A stretch of 64,000 nucleotides of DNA from Thalassobacillus devorans MSP14 (GCF_000496835.1 NZ_KI543239.1:92021-156020), one strand, 5' to 3'; numbered from the stretch's first letter, positions 41,196 through 50,000 are shown. Notes: generated by a model from the letters alone, not told the origin. Translations and numbers: made by a program.

Positions 41196-42578
41196 TTAGT
41201 GAATCTGTCTCGGGTTTCTTTTTTTGGTTTTTAAATCGTCCAGCCGTTTGATGAGACCTACACCAAAGTCGGCTCCGACATTCTGGCTGTAGTTTTCATT
41301 GAATATGCCGCGGGAAGATTCGTAAGCGGAAGACCCATGTTCGGAGAAGTCCAGCCCGGCGACTTCTTCTTCGCGGGGCACTCGGATGGATCCGAATCTG
41401 GTTACAATCACCAATGCGACAGAGGTAGCAGCCATTGTCCATCCTATTACGGCAGCTATCCCGATTGCTTGCACGCCGAGTAGTGCTGTCCCATCTCCAT
41501 AAAGTAAACCTCCTTCTACAGAGAATATACCGACAGCAAGTGTTCCCCAAATTCCACAAACACCGTGCACTGCGATAGCTCCGACAGGGTCGTCGATCTT
41601 CAATACGCGATCGAACAACTGGACAGCTTCCACTAAGATAATTCCGGCAATCAACCCGATGACAGCAGCTCCTATTGGTGATACGTTGGCTGTTCCTGCT
41701 GTGATTCCTACTAAACCGGCAAGTGCTCCATTAAGTGTCAGAGAAGCATCGATTTGTTGAAATTTAATATAAGAGTAAGCGGCAGATGCGATGACTCCCG
41801 CAGAGGCAGACAGCAAGGTGGTAGCAATTACAGCTGGAATTAAGGCTGGATCTGCAGCCAGTGTACTTCCACCATTGAATCCGAACCACCCGAACCAAAG
41901 AATAAAGACCCCAAGTGCTCCTAGTGGAATGTTGTGGCCAGGGATGACATTTACTCTGCCGTTTGTATATTTGCCAAGGCGTGGTCCCAGGAATAGGACG
42001 GTTACGATTGCTCCCAGGGCTCCAGTCAAATGGACAACAGTAGAGCCGGCAAAGTCGACGAATCCTAGTTCAGCCAGCCAACCTCCTCCCCAAACCCAGT
42101 GACCGACAATTGGATAAATCAAGCCAGTCATAAATACAGTCAGCATCAGATACGAGCCTAGTTTCATCCGTTCGGCGACAGCACCTGAGATAATAGTGGC
42201 ACATGTAGCTGCGAATACAGCCTGGAAAACGAAGAAACCTATTTGATCACTGTGCCCGTTTAAAAGGAAACCGTTGGCACCTATGAAACCGCCCAGTGAA
42301 TCACCGAACATGAATCCATAGCCTGCTAAGAAGTAAAGGACAGAAGCGATTGACATAGTCATGAGGTTTTTCATTAAGATGTTCAGTGCGTTTTTAGATC
42401 TGGTGAATCCCGTTTCCACCATAGCAAATCCTGCATGCATAAAAAATACGAGAAACGCAGCGATCATCATCCAGACCATATCTACGGAACTGACCACAGA
42501 TTCAACAGAGGGAGAAGCGTAAGCAAAAGTTGGAATCACCATTAATCCAGCAGATAATGACATGATTTTTTTCTTCAT
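41196..42578 (-). CDS. amtB: Ammonium transporter AmtB
   Basis: 460 residues with a signal-like first segment (SLSAGLMVIPTFAYA) and eleven membrane spans. Amt signature residues are visible: FMHAGFAMVETGFTRSKN, VHLTGALGAIVTVLFLGPR with the pore His, FNGGSTLAA and DPVGAIAVHGVCGIWGT with the second pore His. It imports ammonium/ammonia and is gated by the PII protein encoded just upstream. The glnK-amtB order with 20 bases between them is the usual one. Confidence 0.93.
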   Translation of the reverse strand: MKKKIMSLSAGLMVIPTFAYASPSVESVVSSVDMVWMMIAAFLVFFMHAGFAMVETGFTRSKNALNILMKNLMTMSIASVLYFLAGYGFMFGDSLGGFIGANGFLLNGHSDQIGFFVFQAVFAATCATIISGAVAERMKLGSYLMLTVFMTGLIYPIVGHWVWGGGWLAELGFVDFAGSTVVHLTGALGAIVTVLFLGPRLGKYTNGRVNVIPGHNIPLGALGVFILWFGWFGFNGGSTLAADPALIPAVIATTLLSASAGVIASAAYSYIKFQQIDASLTLNGALAGLVGITAGTANVSPIGAAVIGLIAGIILVEAVQLFDRVLKIDDPVGAIAVHGVCGIWGTLAVGIFSVEGGLLYGDGTALLGVQAIGIAAVIGWTMAATSVALVIVTRFGSIRVPREEEVAGLDFSEHGSSAYESSRGIFNENYSQNVGADFGVGLIKRLDDLKTKKRNPRQIH

Positions 42579-42598
42579 TTTTATATCTTCCTTCCTGT

Positions 42599-42940
42599 TT
42601 AAATTAAGGCTTTTTTTCCTTGTTCGCCTGTGCGGATGCGATAAACGTCTTCGATCGGGTGGATGAATATTTTGCCGTCACCGACTTGATCGGTAGCACA
42701 TGTCTGCAAAATGACATCGACGATTCCTTCTACTTCATGGTTTTCACATACCATTTCTACCTTCACTTTCGGGTAAAGTTTGACCTCATAGCGATTACCT
42801 CGGAAGATACCTTCCTGGCCTTTTTGCTGGCCACATCCCGCTACTTCAGATACCGTCAACCCGTTAATTCCCATGGTGTCAAGATCATGTCGCAATGTCT
42901 GGAAGGCTTCCGGGCGAATGATAGCCTCAATCTTTTTCAT
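42599..42940 (-). CDS. glnK: Nitrogen regulatory protein PII (GlnK)
   Basis: 113 residues behind AGGAGG. T-loop EGIFRGNRYEVKLYPKVKVE includes the Tyr at the uridylylation position; B-loop segment VGDGKIFIHPIEDVYRIRTG binds ATP/2-oxoglutarate. GlnK trimer binds AmtB and blocks ammonium entry in nitrogen excess. A TnrA/GlnR-type box is 25-40 bases upstream. Confidence 0.93.
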   Translation of the reverse strand: MKKIEAIIRPEAFQTLRHDLDTMGINGLTVSEVAGCGQQKGQEGIFRGNRYEVKLYPKVKVEMVCENHEVEGIVDVILQTCATDQVGDGKIFIHPIEDVYRIRTGEQGKKALI

Positions 42941-42964
42941 TGATTAGCTCCTCCTAAATTTTAA

Positions 42965-42981
42965 TGTTAGGTTTTATAACA
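42965..42981 (-). promoter_or_regulatory. TnrA/GlnR box before glnK-amtB
   Basis: TGTTAGGTTTTATAACA is a perfect match to TGTNA-N7-TNACA. It overlaps another dyad, ATAACATATAATGTTAT (42976-42992). Nitrogen control of glnK-amtB by TnrA or GlnR is known in Bacillus. Confidence 0.7.
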
Positions 42982-43071
42982 TATAATGTTATGTTTATAT
43001 ATAATACCGTTAATTTTCTGAAAAATCAAGAACTAATTTTGAATTATGTTAGGAAAGTTAACACGAACCAA

Positions 43072-43104
43072 TAAAAAAAGACCTGCCCAACAGTTGAGCA
43101 GGAT
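43072..43104 (-). terminator. Terminator after nrdB
   Basis: On the minus strand CCTGCTCAAC pairs with GTTGGGCAGG, followed by TCTTTTTTT, seven bases after the nrdB stop. Confidence 0.85.
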
Positions 43105-43110
43105 GGTGGA

Positions 43111-44151
43111 TCACAGTTCATCAAACCCGTTATCCTCAGAGACTTTGGTATATTGTCTTGATTTCTGTTCAAAAAAGTCCGATTTACCTTCGTCTACCTC
43201 TTGATAAGCCCTTATCCATTTCAATGGATTTTTATCATACCCAGGGAATGGTTTATCGGCGCCCATTTGTTTGCTGCGTTTATTGGCCAAAAACTTAATA
43301 TAATCCTCAAGGTCAGTCATTGGAATTTCAGGGAAGTTATCTCCAATGATATAATTTCCCCATTTGATTTCCAGCTCTGCAGCTTTACGGAACGTCTCCT
43401 CAACAAACTGGTGGTACCTTTGCTTATCTATGTGCGGGTTTTCTTTTAATGTTTCCTTGAAAATATTTGCGAACAGGGTAACGTGGATCTGTTCGTCACG
43501 GTTGATATAGTTGATCATTGTACTGGTCGATACCATCTTTCCATTGCGAGCGAGGTTGTAGAAAAAAGAGAACCCTGCATAAAAGAACAATCCTTCCAGC
43601 ACTACATCATAAACCAGTGATTCTAAAAACGTTTCAGGTGAAGGTTTATCCGCGAATGCTTGATACCCCTGGATAATGAAGTCGTTCCGTTCGATCAGCA
43701 CTTCATCATGTTTCCAGTATTCAAAAATGTTGTTTTGTTCTTGTTGATCTACCAACGAAGAAAGTACATAGGAATAAGATTGATTATGGACTACTTCCTG
43801 GAAAGAGAGAACCTGCATAAGCGCCACAAGGCTTGAGTCTGTTAAATAATCGGCTATTTTACTGGAGTAATCTGTTTGGATAGAGTCTAAAAATGCGAGC
43901 AAGCCAATGATTTTTTTGAACGTATCCTGTTCTTGTCTGGTCAGTGTATTCCATTGTCTGATATCGTTGCTCATGTTGATTTCATTAGGGATCCAAAAGT
44001 TTGCGAGCATGTTCTTGTACATTGGATAAGCCCATGGAAACCGTATATCATCCCAATTGAGTACATTCGAGCTATTTCCATTGATGATTCCAGTAGATGC
44101 GTTAGGCGCCTGATGGTCTGAGATTTTACGTTTCTTTAAGGTGTTAGTCAT
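43111..44151 (-). CDS. nrdB: Class I ribonucleotide reductase beta subunit NrdB
   Basis: 346 residues, start 13 bases after nrdA behind AAGGAGG. The di-iron ligands are all present: D89 (FLDSIQ), E119 and H122 (QEVVH), E186 (LEGLFFY), E220 and H223 (RDEQIH). The radical tyrosine is Y126 (HNQSY). It generates the radical for NrdA. The neighbour nrdA and the shared leader show an nrdAB operon; no nrdI or nrdH, which accompany class Ib genes, is present. Confidence 0.93.
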   Translation of the reverse strand: MTNTLKKRKISDHQAPNASTGIINGNSSNVLNWDDIRFPWAYPMYKNMLANFWIPNEINMSNDIRQWNTLTRQEQDTFKKIIGLLAFLDSIQTDYSSKIADYLTDSSLVALMQVLSFQEVVHNQSYSYVLSSLVDQQEQNNIFEYWKHDEVLIERNDFIIQGYQAFADKPSPETFLESLVYDVVLEGLFFYAGFSFFYNLARNGKMVSTSTMINYINRDEQIHVTLFANIFKETLKENPHIDKQRYHQFVEETFRKAAELEIKWGNYIIGDNFPEIPMTDLEDYIKFLANKRSKQMGADKPFPGYDKNPLKWIRAYQEVDEGKSDFFEQKSRQYTKVSEDNGFDEL

Positions 44152-44163
44152 GTCTGAGCCTCC

Positions 44164-46395
44164 TTAAGATGAACAGCTTTCGCATTCAAAATCTTGCTGA
44201 CTTGAAGTTGAGCGTGTATAGTAGGTGGTTTTCAATCCGTTTTTCCAGGCGCTAAGATGTAAATGAAGCAGCTCTTTTGCTTTGATTGTGTTTTTGACAT
44301 AAAAATTGAACGATATGGACTGGTCGATATACTTTTGCCTTGCACTGTTTTGCTTGATACTTGTATGTTGGTCGATTTCATGTGCCGCTTTATAGTACCA
44401 GTAGGTTTCCGGTGATAAATCAGGAGCGGTCACTGGTATCTTATAGTCTTTTTTTTCTTCGGAATAAAACTTTTTAAAAATAGGGTCGATACTGGCGGTA
44501 CTTCCGGCGATCAGCGACGTACTGGAGTTAGGAGCTATCGCCATCAAGTAACCATTTCTGATTCCGTGTTCAGCCACATCCCTCTGAAGGTTTTCCCAAT
44601 CGATTTTTGAATTACTTCTTAGGTCGCGCTTCGTAAAATACTCACCAGTTTCCCAATCTGATCCTTGGAAAGCCGGGTAGGATCCTTTTTCTTTTGCCAA
44701 ATCCATACTTGCCTGAATCGTATAATAAGCGATTTTTTCATAAACCTCATGGGTGTAGTGAACCGCTTCTTCTGATTCCCATTTGATTTGCTTAAGGGCA
44801 AGCAGATGAGCCCAGCCGAATGTTCCGAGTCCTATACTGCGATATTTCTGATTGGTCAGCTTGGCTTGCATCACAGGAATGGTGTTCTGGTCGATGACAT
44901 TATCCAGCATTCTGACCTGAATTGGAATCAGCCTTTCCAGAACATTCTCTGGTACCGCTTTTCCAAGGTTGATACTGGATAAGTTACAAACCACAAAATC
45001 ACCCGGGTTCCGGACGATATGCAGCTTGCCTTCTTTGACATATTGCTCTTCTTGAATTGTAGGGCTCTGATTCTGCGTGATTTCCGTGCAGAGATTGCTG
45101 CAATAAATCATCCCTGCATGGCCGTTGGGGTTTTTGCGATTGACTTCATCACGGTAAAACATATAAGGTGTTCCGGTTTCTAATTGACTGACCATGATGC
45201 GTTTCATGATTTCGATGGCTGGGATACATTGTTTTGTCAAATCGGGATGATTAATACAAGCCTGGTATTTCTCCCGGAACATCCCTTTGCCTTTATTTTC
45301 GTCATAGTAATCTTCTAACGAAAATCCCATGATTTCTTTGACTTCATGCGGGTCGAATAAGTACCAATCGTCCCTTGCCTCTACCGCTTCCATGAAAATA
45401 TCTGGTATACAAACGCCTGAAAATAAATCATGAGTACGCTGACGTTCATCACCATTATTCAGTCGGGCATCTAAAAAAGAGAAAATATCCTTATGCCATA
45501 CATCAAGGTAAACGGCAATCGCTCCCTGGCGCTGGCCCAGCTGGTCAACGCTTACCGCCGTGTTATTCAGTTGCTTCATCCAGGGAATCACGCCTGACGA
45601 TACCCCGCTGAATCCTTTGATATCGCTTCCTCGTCCTCTTATTTTGCCTAGATAGACCCCGATGCCACCTCCGTGCTTGCTTAAGTTGGCGGTGTCTGTA
45701 TTACTATCAAAAATAGATTGCAAGCTGTCATCTATCGTATCGATGAAGCATGAACTCAGCTGCCCATAACTTTTCCCGGCGTTAGCCAGGGTAGGGGTGG
45801 CGACTGTCATGTACAGGTTGCTGAGTGCCCAATAAGCTTCTTTAATAAGAGGCAGGCGTTGAGATTTCTTTTCTTTTTTCATTAAAGTCATGGCAATAAT
45901 CATGAATCGTTCCTGAGGTAATTCAAACAGCCTTCCTTGTTTATCTTTTGCAAGGTAACGGTCATGGAGAGTTTTCAGTCCGATATAAGTCAACAGCGTA
46001 TCTCGCTCTGGCAGGATAGCCTGTTCCAGCTCTGTAATTTCAGAGATGGTGTAAGATTCCAGCAAATTAGGATCGTAAATACCTTCTTCAATCATACTTG
46101 TAATCATTCGATGAAAGTCACGGTATGGCTTTCTGTTGTTCCTATTATTCGCAGCAGTCCTATACATTTGTTCAAGCTGCAATTCGGCAGCGAAATAAGT
46201 CCAGTCAGGGTTTTGTTCGTCAATCAAAGCAAGGCTTTCTAAAATTAACTGGTTCGCTTGTTCGTCATTAGATATGGTGCCAATGGTGGTTAGTCTTTCT
46301 TTGATAGGATTCAAATCCAGGTGGGAAAAGCGGTTCTCCCGTACTTTCAACCAACTATTCCAATTGATATTCTGAGGGGCATATGTTTGTACCAT
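44164..46395 (-). CDS. nrdA: Class Ia-like ribonucleotide reductase alpha subunit NrdA
   Basis: 743 residues from ATG 46395, behind AAGGAGTG; the frame is open 12 codons upstream without a site. Active-site motifs: SSCFIDT (first redox Cys), SNLCTEI (Cys/Glu of the radical site), SSINLGK, and the C-terminal redox pair CESCSS. It reduces ribonucleoside diphosphates to deoxynucleotides without B12. The gene is expressed behind a cobalamin riboswitch, so it should be used mainly when B12 is scarce; a second, B12-dependent reductase elsewhere is implied. Confidence 0.93.
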   Translation of the reverse strand: MVQTYAPQNINWNSWLKVRENRFSHLDLNPIKERLTTIGTISNDEQANQLILESLALIDEQNPDWTYFAAELQLEQMYRTAANNRNNRKPYRDFHRMITSMIEEGIYDPNLLESYTISEITELEQAILPERDTLLTYIGLKTLHDRYLAKDKQGRLFELPQERFMIIAMTLMKKEKKSQRLPLIKEAYWALSNLYMTVATPTLANAGKSYGQLSSCFIDTIDDSLQSIFDSNTDTANLSKHGGGIGVYLGKIRGRGSDIKGFSGVSSGVIPWMKQLNNTAVSVDQLGQRQGAIAVYLDVWHKDIFSFLDARLNNGDERQRTHDLFSGVCIPDIFMEAVEARDDWYLFDPHEVKEIMGFSLEDYYDENKGKGMFREKYQACINHPDLTKQCIPAIEIMKRIMVSQLETGTPYMFYRDEVNRKNPNGHAGMIYCSNLCTEITQNQSPTIQEEQYVKEGKLHIVRNPGDFVVCNLSSINLGKAVPENVLERLIPIQVRMLDNVIDQNTIPVMQAKLTNQKYRSIGLGTFGWAHLLALKQIKWESEEAVHYTHEVYEKIAYYTIQASMDLAKEKGSYPAFQGSDWETGEYFTKRDLRSNSKIDWENLQRDVAEHGIRNGYLMAIAPNSSTSLIAGSTASIDPIFKKFYSEEKKDYKIPVTAPDLSPETYWYYKAAHEIDQHTSIKQNSARQKYIDQSISFNFYVKNTIKAKELLHLHLSAWKNGLKTTYYTRSTSSQQDFECESCSS

Positions 46396-46431
46396 GGTTT
46401 CACTCCTTTTAACATAATAACAAAAGCGCAA

Positions 46432-46590
46432 GCGCCTTGCTCACCCCCGACAAGCTTAAGACAAGCCTCGGCGTGACGTTCTCTGTCACAAAGAGGATTG
46501 ACTTAAGACCTCGAGGGGGTAGGCGCTGGAGCTGGATGTGGCTCACCTTGTACAGTTATCCACAAATAGAAAATTTTATAATTTCCTAGA
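46432..46590. repeat. Family II repeat, inverted copy in the nrdAB leader
   Basis: It begins AAAAGCGCAAGCGCCTTGCTC, includes GACAAGCTTAAGACAAGCC, ACGTTCTCTGTCACAAAGAG, CTTAAGACCTCGAGGGGGTAGG, and ends AATTTTATAATTTCCTAGA, the reverse complement of the head at 27851. It lies between the riboswitch terminator and nrdA and will be part of the nrdAB mRNA. Confidence 0.8.
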
Positions 46591-46592
46591 CA

Positions 46593-46620
46593 ATAAAAAA
46601 AACCGCCCATTTGAGCGGAT
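46593..46620 (-). terminator. Expression-platform terminator of the cobalamin riboswitch
   Basis: On the minus strand CCGCTC-AAAT-GGGCGG (one G.T pair) is followed by eight T residues. Just upstream GATGAAAC..ATGGAA can pair with TTCCATGGTTTCATC, providing a longer or alternative stem between aptamer and terminator. Confidence 0.7.
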
Positions 46621-46726
46621 GAAACCATGGAACAATGAGAAGGTATCGACAACGTAGATAGACGGTCCCTTTATTCCATCGTTTCATCTTCTCAATCCCC
46701 GAAGAAGTCGAAACTTGATGCGAATA

Positions 46727-46880
46727 GAGACAGGTCTCCTGACTTGTGCTTCCGCCTAATCCGGTCCTTCCCATGCATCTCTTGCACAGTGGATGTCCGT
46801 TTCGTCAGCACTTACAGTTGCGGGGGCAGTTCTGGTTTCGCACCAGATTCCCTATTAAGCCTTGTGGCATCCGCTATTCG
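46727..46880 (-). ncRNA. Cobalamin (adenosylcobalamin) riboswitch
   Basis: On the minus strand the order is textbook: GGATGCCACAAGG, GGGAATCTGGTG, CCAGAACTGCCCCCGCAACT, GTAAGTGCTGACGAAACGG, ATCCACTG, ATGGGAAGG, ATTAGGCGGAAGCACAAGTC and the B12 box AGTCAGGAGACCTGTC. It precedes the terminator at 46593 and nrdAB. Binding of B12 should stop transcription and shut off this B12-independent reductase. Confidence 0.93.
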
Positions 46881-46883
46881 CTG

Positions 46884-46931
46884 ATACTATATATTGTGTT
46901 TTTATTGTTCTTTGATTAGCTTATCTTGTGT
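46884..46931 (-). promoter_or_regulatory. Tandem NrdR boxes before nrdAB
   Basis: Minus-strand ACACAATATATAGTAT (46899-46884) matches 15 of 16 positions of the NrdR box acaCwAtATaTwGtgt. A weaker partner ACACAAGATAAGCTAA (46931-46916) lies exactly 32 bases away centre to centre, the known tandem spacing. Box 1 overlaps the likely -10 region. Confidence 0.65.
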
Positions 46932-47039
46932 TTTAATGATAACGAATTCAAAAGCTATATGCAAGATATTTCTCGTGAAAGGAGTTATACATAAACTGTA
47001 GAATAATATTATATAGCGTACAGACAGGAGGAAGAAGGC

Positions 47040-47735
47040 ATGAATAAGAAGTTTGCATGGCATAAAGAAGCTGAACGACAATGGGACGATCGCGTTGATT
47101 TTTGGAACCAGAACAGTAAAGACATGTGGGATGAAGGAAGTCGGAAGACGATCATTCCCTTTATACAAAAACACATTGCACCAGATGCTACCATCGCAGA
47201 TATCGGCTGCGGGGATGGGTATGGATCCTATCGTTTGCATCAAGCAGGATATCAAGTGACAGGGATCGATATTTCCCCAGCAATGGTTGAACGGGCGAAA
47301 CGTCAGCTGAAGATGGGGGAATTGACGTTTATACAGGGGGATCTGGCTGGATTGGATTTAGACAAAGAAAGTTTTGATGCCATCATGGCGATCAATTGTC
47401 TGGAATGGACAGAAGTTCCTTCTGATGGCTTAAAAGAAATGGTACGAATCCTTCGTCCAGGCGGGAAATTATGCATTGGAGTTCTCGGCCCGACAGCGGC
47501 ACCACGTAAAAATAGTTACCGGCGGTTATATGGGGAAGACGTCATCTGCAATACGATGATGCCGTGGGAATTTAAAACGCTGGCTGAAGAAATGGGTTTG
47601 AAAGTTATCGATGGCCATGGTGTATATAAACGTGGAGTGAGTGATAAACGGCTGAAGGGCCTCCCGGTTGAATTACAGCAAGCTCTTACTTTTATGTGGG
47701 TATTCATGCTTGAAAAAAGTCTTAATAAAATTTGA
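47040..47735 (+). CDS. Class I SAM-dependent methyltransferase, YodH-like
   Basis: 231 residues behind AGGAGG. Motif I IADIGCGDGYG (about 54-64), the acidic end of strand 2 in VTGIDISPAMVERAK, and motif LDKESFDAIMAINCLEWTE followed by LRPGGKLCIGVLG. The layout fits small-molecule methyltransferases of the UbiE/YodH sort. The substrate is unknown. It is divergent from the riboswitch-controlled nrdAB unit. Confidence 0.8.
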   Translation: MNKKFAWHKEAERQWDDRVDFWNQNSKDMWDEGSRKTIIPFIQKHIAPDATIADIGCGDGYGSYRLHQAGYQVTGIDISPAMVERAKRQLKMGELTFIQGDLAGLDLDKESFDAIMAINCLEWTEVPSDGLKEMVRILRPGGKLCIGVLGPTAAPRKNSYRRLYGEDVICNTMMPWEFKTLAEEMGLKVIDGHGVYKRGVSDKRLKGLPVELQQALTFMWVFMLEKSLNKI

Positions 47736-47782
47736 ATGAAGGTTCTAGTCAGTAAAATAGCAAGAAACTAATTATTTCGTGT

Positions 47783-47809
47783 GTTTAACTTTTCTTCCCT
47801 TAAGGAAAA
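47783..47809 (+). promoter_or_regulatory. Sigma-B-like promoter candidate
   Basis: GTTTAA, 15 bases, GGAAAA, resembling the sigma-B consensus GTTTAA-N12-15-GGGTAT. It is almost the same sequence, up to the spacer start CTTTT, as the candidate at 54707. Confidence 0.4.
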
Positions 47810-47839
47810 CTAATCAAAACGGAAGGAGAGATGACAGCG

Positions 47840-48262
47840 ATGAACAATCAGGAGTTAAAAGATAAAGTACTCCAGGTATTGGAGAACAATAAGGTAGGAA
47901 CTTTGGCAACGGTGAAAAATAACCGTCCCCATTCCCGCTACATGACGTTTTTCAATAAAGAATTAACATTATATACGCCGACCAACAAAGAGACTCATAA
48001 AGCTGAAGAAATAGAAGCTAACCCCTATGTGCATATCCTGATCGGCTATGAAGGAGAGGGATTTGGAGATGCCTACCTGGAAGTAGAAGGGAAAGCTGAA
48101 ATTAAAGAAGATAAAGAGCTGAAGGAACAGTTTTGGAATGATTATATGAAAAACTGGTTCGATGGCCCCGAGGATCCAGAATACATTATTCTTAAAATCA
48201 CTCCAGAACAGGTTAGGCTGATGAATAAAGGAGATACTACACCTCAAACCCTGGAATTGTAA
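47840..48262 (+). CDS. Pyridoxamine 5'-phosphate oxidase-like general stress protein
   Basis: 140 residues from ATG 47840, nine bases after AAGGAG; ATG 47831 is adjacent to the site and less likely. Split-barrel family features: NKVGTLATVKNNRPHSRYMTF, LTLYTPTNKETHKAEEI, NPYVHILIGYEGEG, and C-terminal PEYIILKITPEQVRLM. Similar Bacillus proteins (YdaG/GSP26) are flavin-binding general stress proteins; a sigma-B-like promoter upstream agrees. Followed by a strong bidirectional terminator. Confidence 0.82.
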   Translation: MNNQELKDKVLQVLENNKVGTLATVKNNRPHSRYMTFFNKELTLYTPTNKETHKAEEIEANPYVHILIGYEGEGFGDAYLEVEGKAEIKEDKELKEQFWNDYMKNWFDGPEDPEYIILKITPEQVRLMNKGDTTPQTLEL

Positions 48263-48263
48263 T

Positions 48264-48303
48264 GAAAAAACGCGCCCTGGCTTAGCTGGGGCGCGTTTTT
48301 TAT
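48264..48303. terminator. Bidirectional terminator
   Basis: AAAAAACGCGCCC pairs with GGGCGCGTTTTTT around TGGCTTAGCTG, between convergent genes. Confidence 0.9.
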
Positions 48304-48343
48304 TCTAATAGAGTTTTCCTGTTGTTTTTTGGTGTATGCCTTC

Positions 48344-48652
48344 TTAATGGTGCAATGCATGCTGAATCGTTTCATTCAATACGTTCAATACATGTTCGTC
48401 ATCATGAGAGTAATAAATGGAAGTTCCTTCACGCCGGAATTTAACAAGGCGCAGATTTTTTAAGAAACGTAATTGATGGGAAACAGTTGATTGCCGTAAG
48501 TGGAGGTGTTCGGAAATTTCGTTGACACTGAACTCCCGGTTGAATAACAAATTCAATATCCTGATTCTTGTCGGGTCCGATAGTGCTTTAAAGGTTTGAG
48601 ACACGAGAAACAATGTTTCCTCGTCCAGGTCTATATAGTTAGAGTCATCCAT
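48344..48652 (-). CDS. ArsR-family metal-sensing repressor, CzrA-like
   Basis: 102 residues from ATG 48652, behind GAGGTG; its start overlaps the end of the zinc exporter gene by eight bases. The winged helix is [20 protein letters not shown], then [20 protein letters not shown]. The C-terminal helix has [23 protein letters not shown] with His/Asp residues at the alpha-5 metal site of CzrA/SmtB sensors. It should release DNA when zinc (or cobalt) is high and so control the operon with the exporter. Confidence 0.85.
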   Translation of the reverse strand: MDDSNYIDLDEETLFLVSQTFKALSDPTRIRILNLLFNREFSVNEISEHLHLRQSTVSHQLRFLKNLRLVKFRREGTSIYYSHDDEHVLNVLNETIQHALHH

Positions 48653-49562
48653 GCTGCACCTCTCCCTCCTCGTCATCGTTTTCCTTTACGGAACATCGTT
48701 CATCCTCATACTCGATTTCGATTGTAATATGATCTAAGTGGATAGGTTCTATGATTTCCTTTACTTCCTCTTTGATAGTACAGACTTGGTCTTTAGTAGC
48801 ATCTTTAGGAACCACAATATGAGTGGAGAAAGCGTGATGTTCCCCGTCCAGAGACCAAAGGTGAGTGTGGTGTGTCGACTCTACGTTTGACAGCTGGTTC
48901 ATTTTATCAATGATATCGTGGTAATTGATATTTTCAGGGACACCTTCTAAAAACAAGCGCATCGTTTGGGTCAGATTTTTAACTACGTTATATAAAATGA
49001 AGATCGTAATACCGATGGATGCGATTGGATCAAGGATTGGTAAATCTGCAAAGAACATGATGATACTGACCAGCAGGACAGCAGCCCAACCAAGAACGTC
49101 TTCAAGCAGGTGCCAGGTCATCACTTTCGAATTCATCGATTCTCCGCCGCGCAGCCGGAAGACAGCGGCACCATTGACGATGATACCTAATATGGCAAGT
49201 ATGATCATTCCGCCAGGGTCTGGTTGCGCAGGGTTTAGTAATCGGGGAATGGCTTCTGTCAAGATGAAGACCGACCCGACAATTAGAACGATACTGTTAA
49301 TTAAGGCGGCCAATAAAGAAAAACGTTTGTAGCCAAAAGAGAAATTTTTCGTTTTCCCTTTTTTAGAGAAATTCTGCAGGAACCAGGCAAGCCCTAAAGA
49401 CAAGGAGTCGCCTAAATCATGCAGGGCATCGGATAAAATCGCCATGCTATTGGTCATAATGCCGCCGATAATTTCGATGATGGTGAAAGTGAAATTAAGG
49501 AAGAATGCCACTTTAATATTACCTGTGGTATGGTCATGGTGATGATGGTGGTGGTGTGACAT
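48645..49562 (-). CDS. Cation diffusion facilitator (zinc/cadmium/cobalt exporter)
   Basis: 305 residues with six membrane spans. The N-terminus is a run of His ([11 protein letters not shown]), a likely metal-collecting tail. Transport-site motifs are in TM2 ([11 protein letters not shown]) and TM5 ([14 protein letters not shown]), and the C-terminal cytoplasmic ferredoxin-like domain runs from about 210 ([20 protein letters not shown]). It exports zinc in exchange for protons. Operon with the CzrA-like repressor gene downstream. Confidence 0.9.
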   Translation of the reverse strand: MSHHHHHHHDHTTGNIKVAFFLNFTFTIIEIIGGIMTNSMAILSDALHDLGDSLSLGLAWFLQNFSKKGKTKNFSFGYKRFSLLAALINSIVLIVGSVFILTEAIPRLLNPAQPDPGGMIILAILGIIVNGAAVFRLRGGESMNSKVMTWHLLEDVLGWAAVLLVSIIMFFADLPILDPIASIGITIFILYNVVKNLTQTMRLFLEGVPENINYHDIIDKMNQLSNVESTHHTHLWSLDGEHHAFSTHIVVPKDATKDQVCTIKEEVKEIIEPIHLDHITIEIEYEDERCSVKENDDEEGEVQHG

Positions 49563-49724
49563 GGTAAGCCCTCTTTTCTTTCATGTGTTTATATGAGTAT
49601 ATGTGCATATATGTATCGTATGTAAATAAAAGAAGATTGTCAACAATATTTATAAAAGCATGAACAATGATAATTCCTATGTTATGCGCTACAATGTACG
49701 ATAACTTATATCTTTTGGAGGTGG

Positions 49725-50000
49725 ATGATGATAGTCGCCCAGCCTTACATCGACACAGTCAGGAAAGTCGACATTGATGGCCAGCATTATGTGGAAACTA
49801 ATCATGAATTGGTGTTGACTGAAACGGAAATCATTTCCCGTGACTATCGTTTTGCGTTGAAGAACGTCTTTGATATCTCCTACCGTCCAGTCAGGGAGGG
49901 GGTAGGGTTATTGTATCTACACACAAACCAGGGGGTGGTACCATTTAAATTGAACACCCCCCCTGATGAATTCATTGCAGCATACAAATCAATCAGATGA
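49725..50000 (+). CDS. Small conserved-looking protein, unknown function
   Basis: 91 residues (90 if the second ATG is used) behind TTGGAGGTGG. Alternating beta-strand pattern (ELVLTETEIISRDYRFALKNVFDISYR, then GVGLLYLHTN and VVPFKLNTPPDEFIAAYKSIR) suggests a compact PH-like or similar fold, but no family can be named. Expression signal and length are credible. It is convergent with the DUF2254 gene, with only four bases between them. Confidence 0.6.
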   Translation: MMIVAQPYIDTVRKVDIDGQHYVETNHELVLTETEIISRDYRFALKNVFDISYRPVREGVGLLYLHTNQGVVPFKLNTPPDEFIAAYKSIR

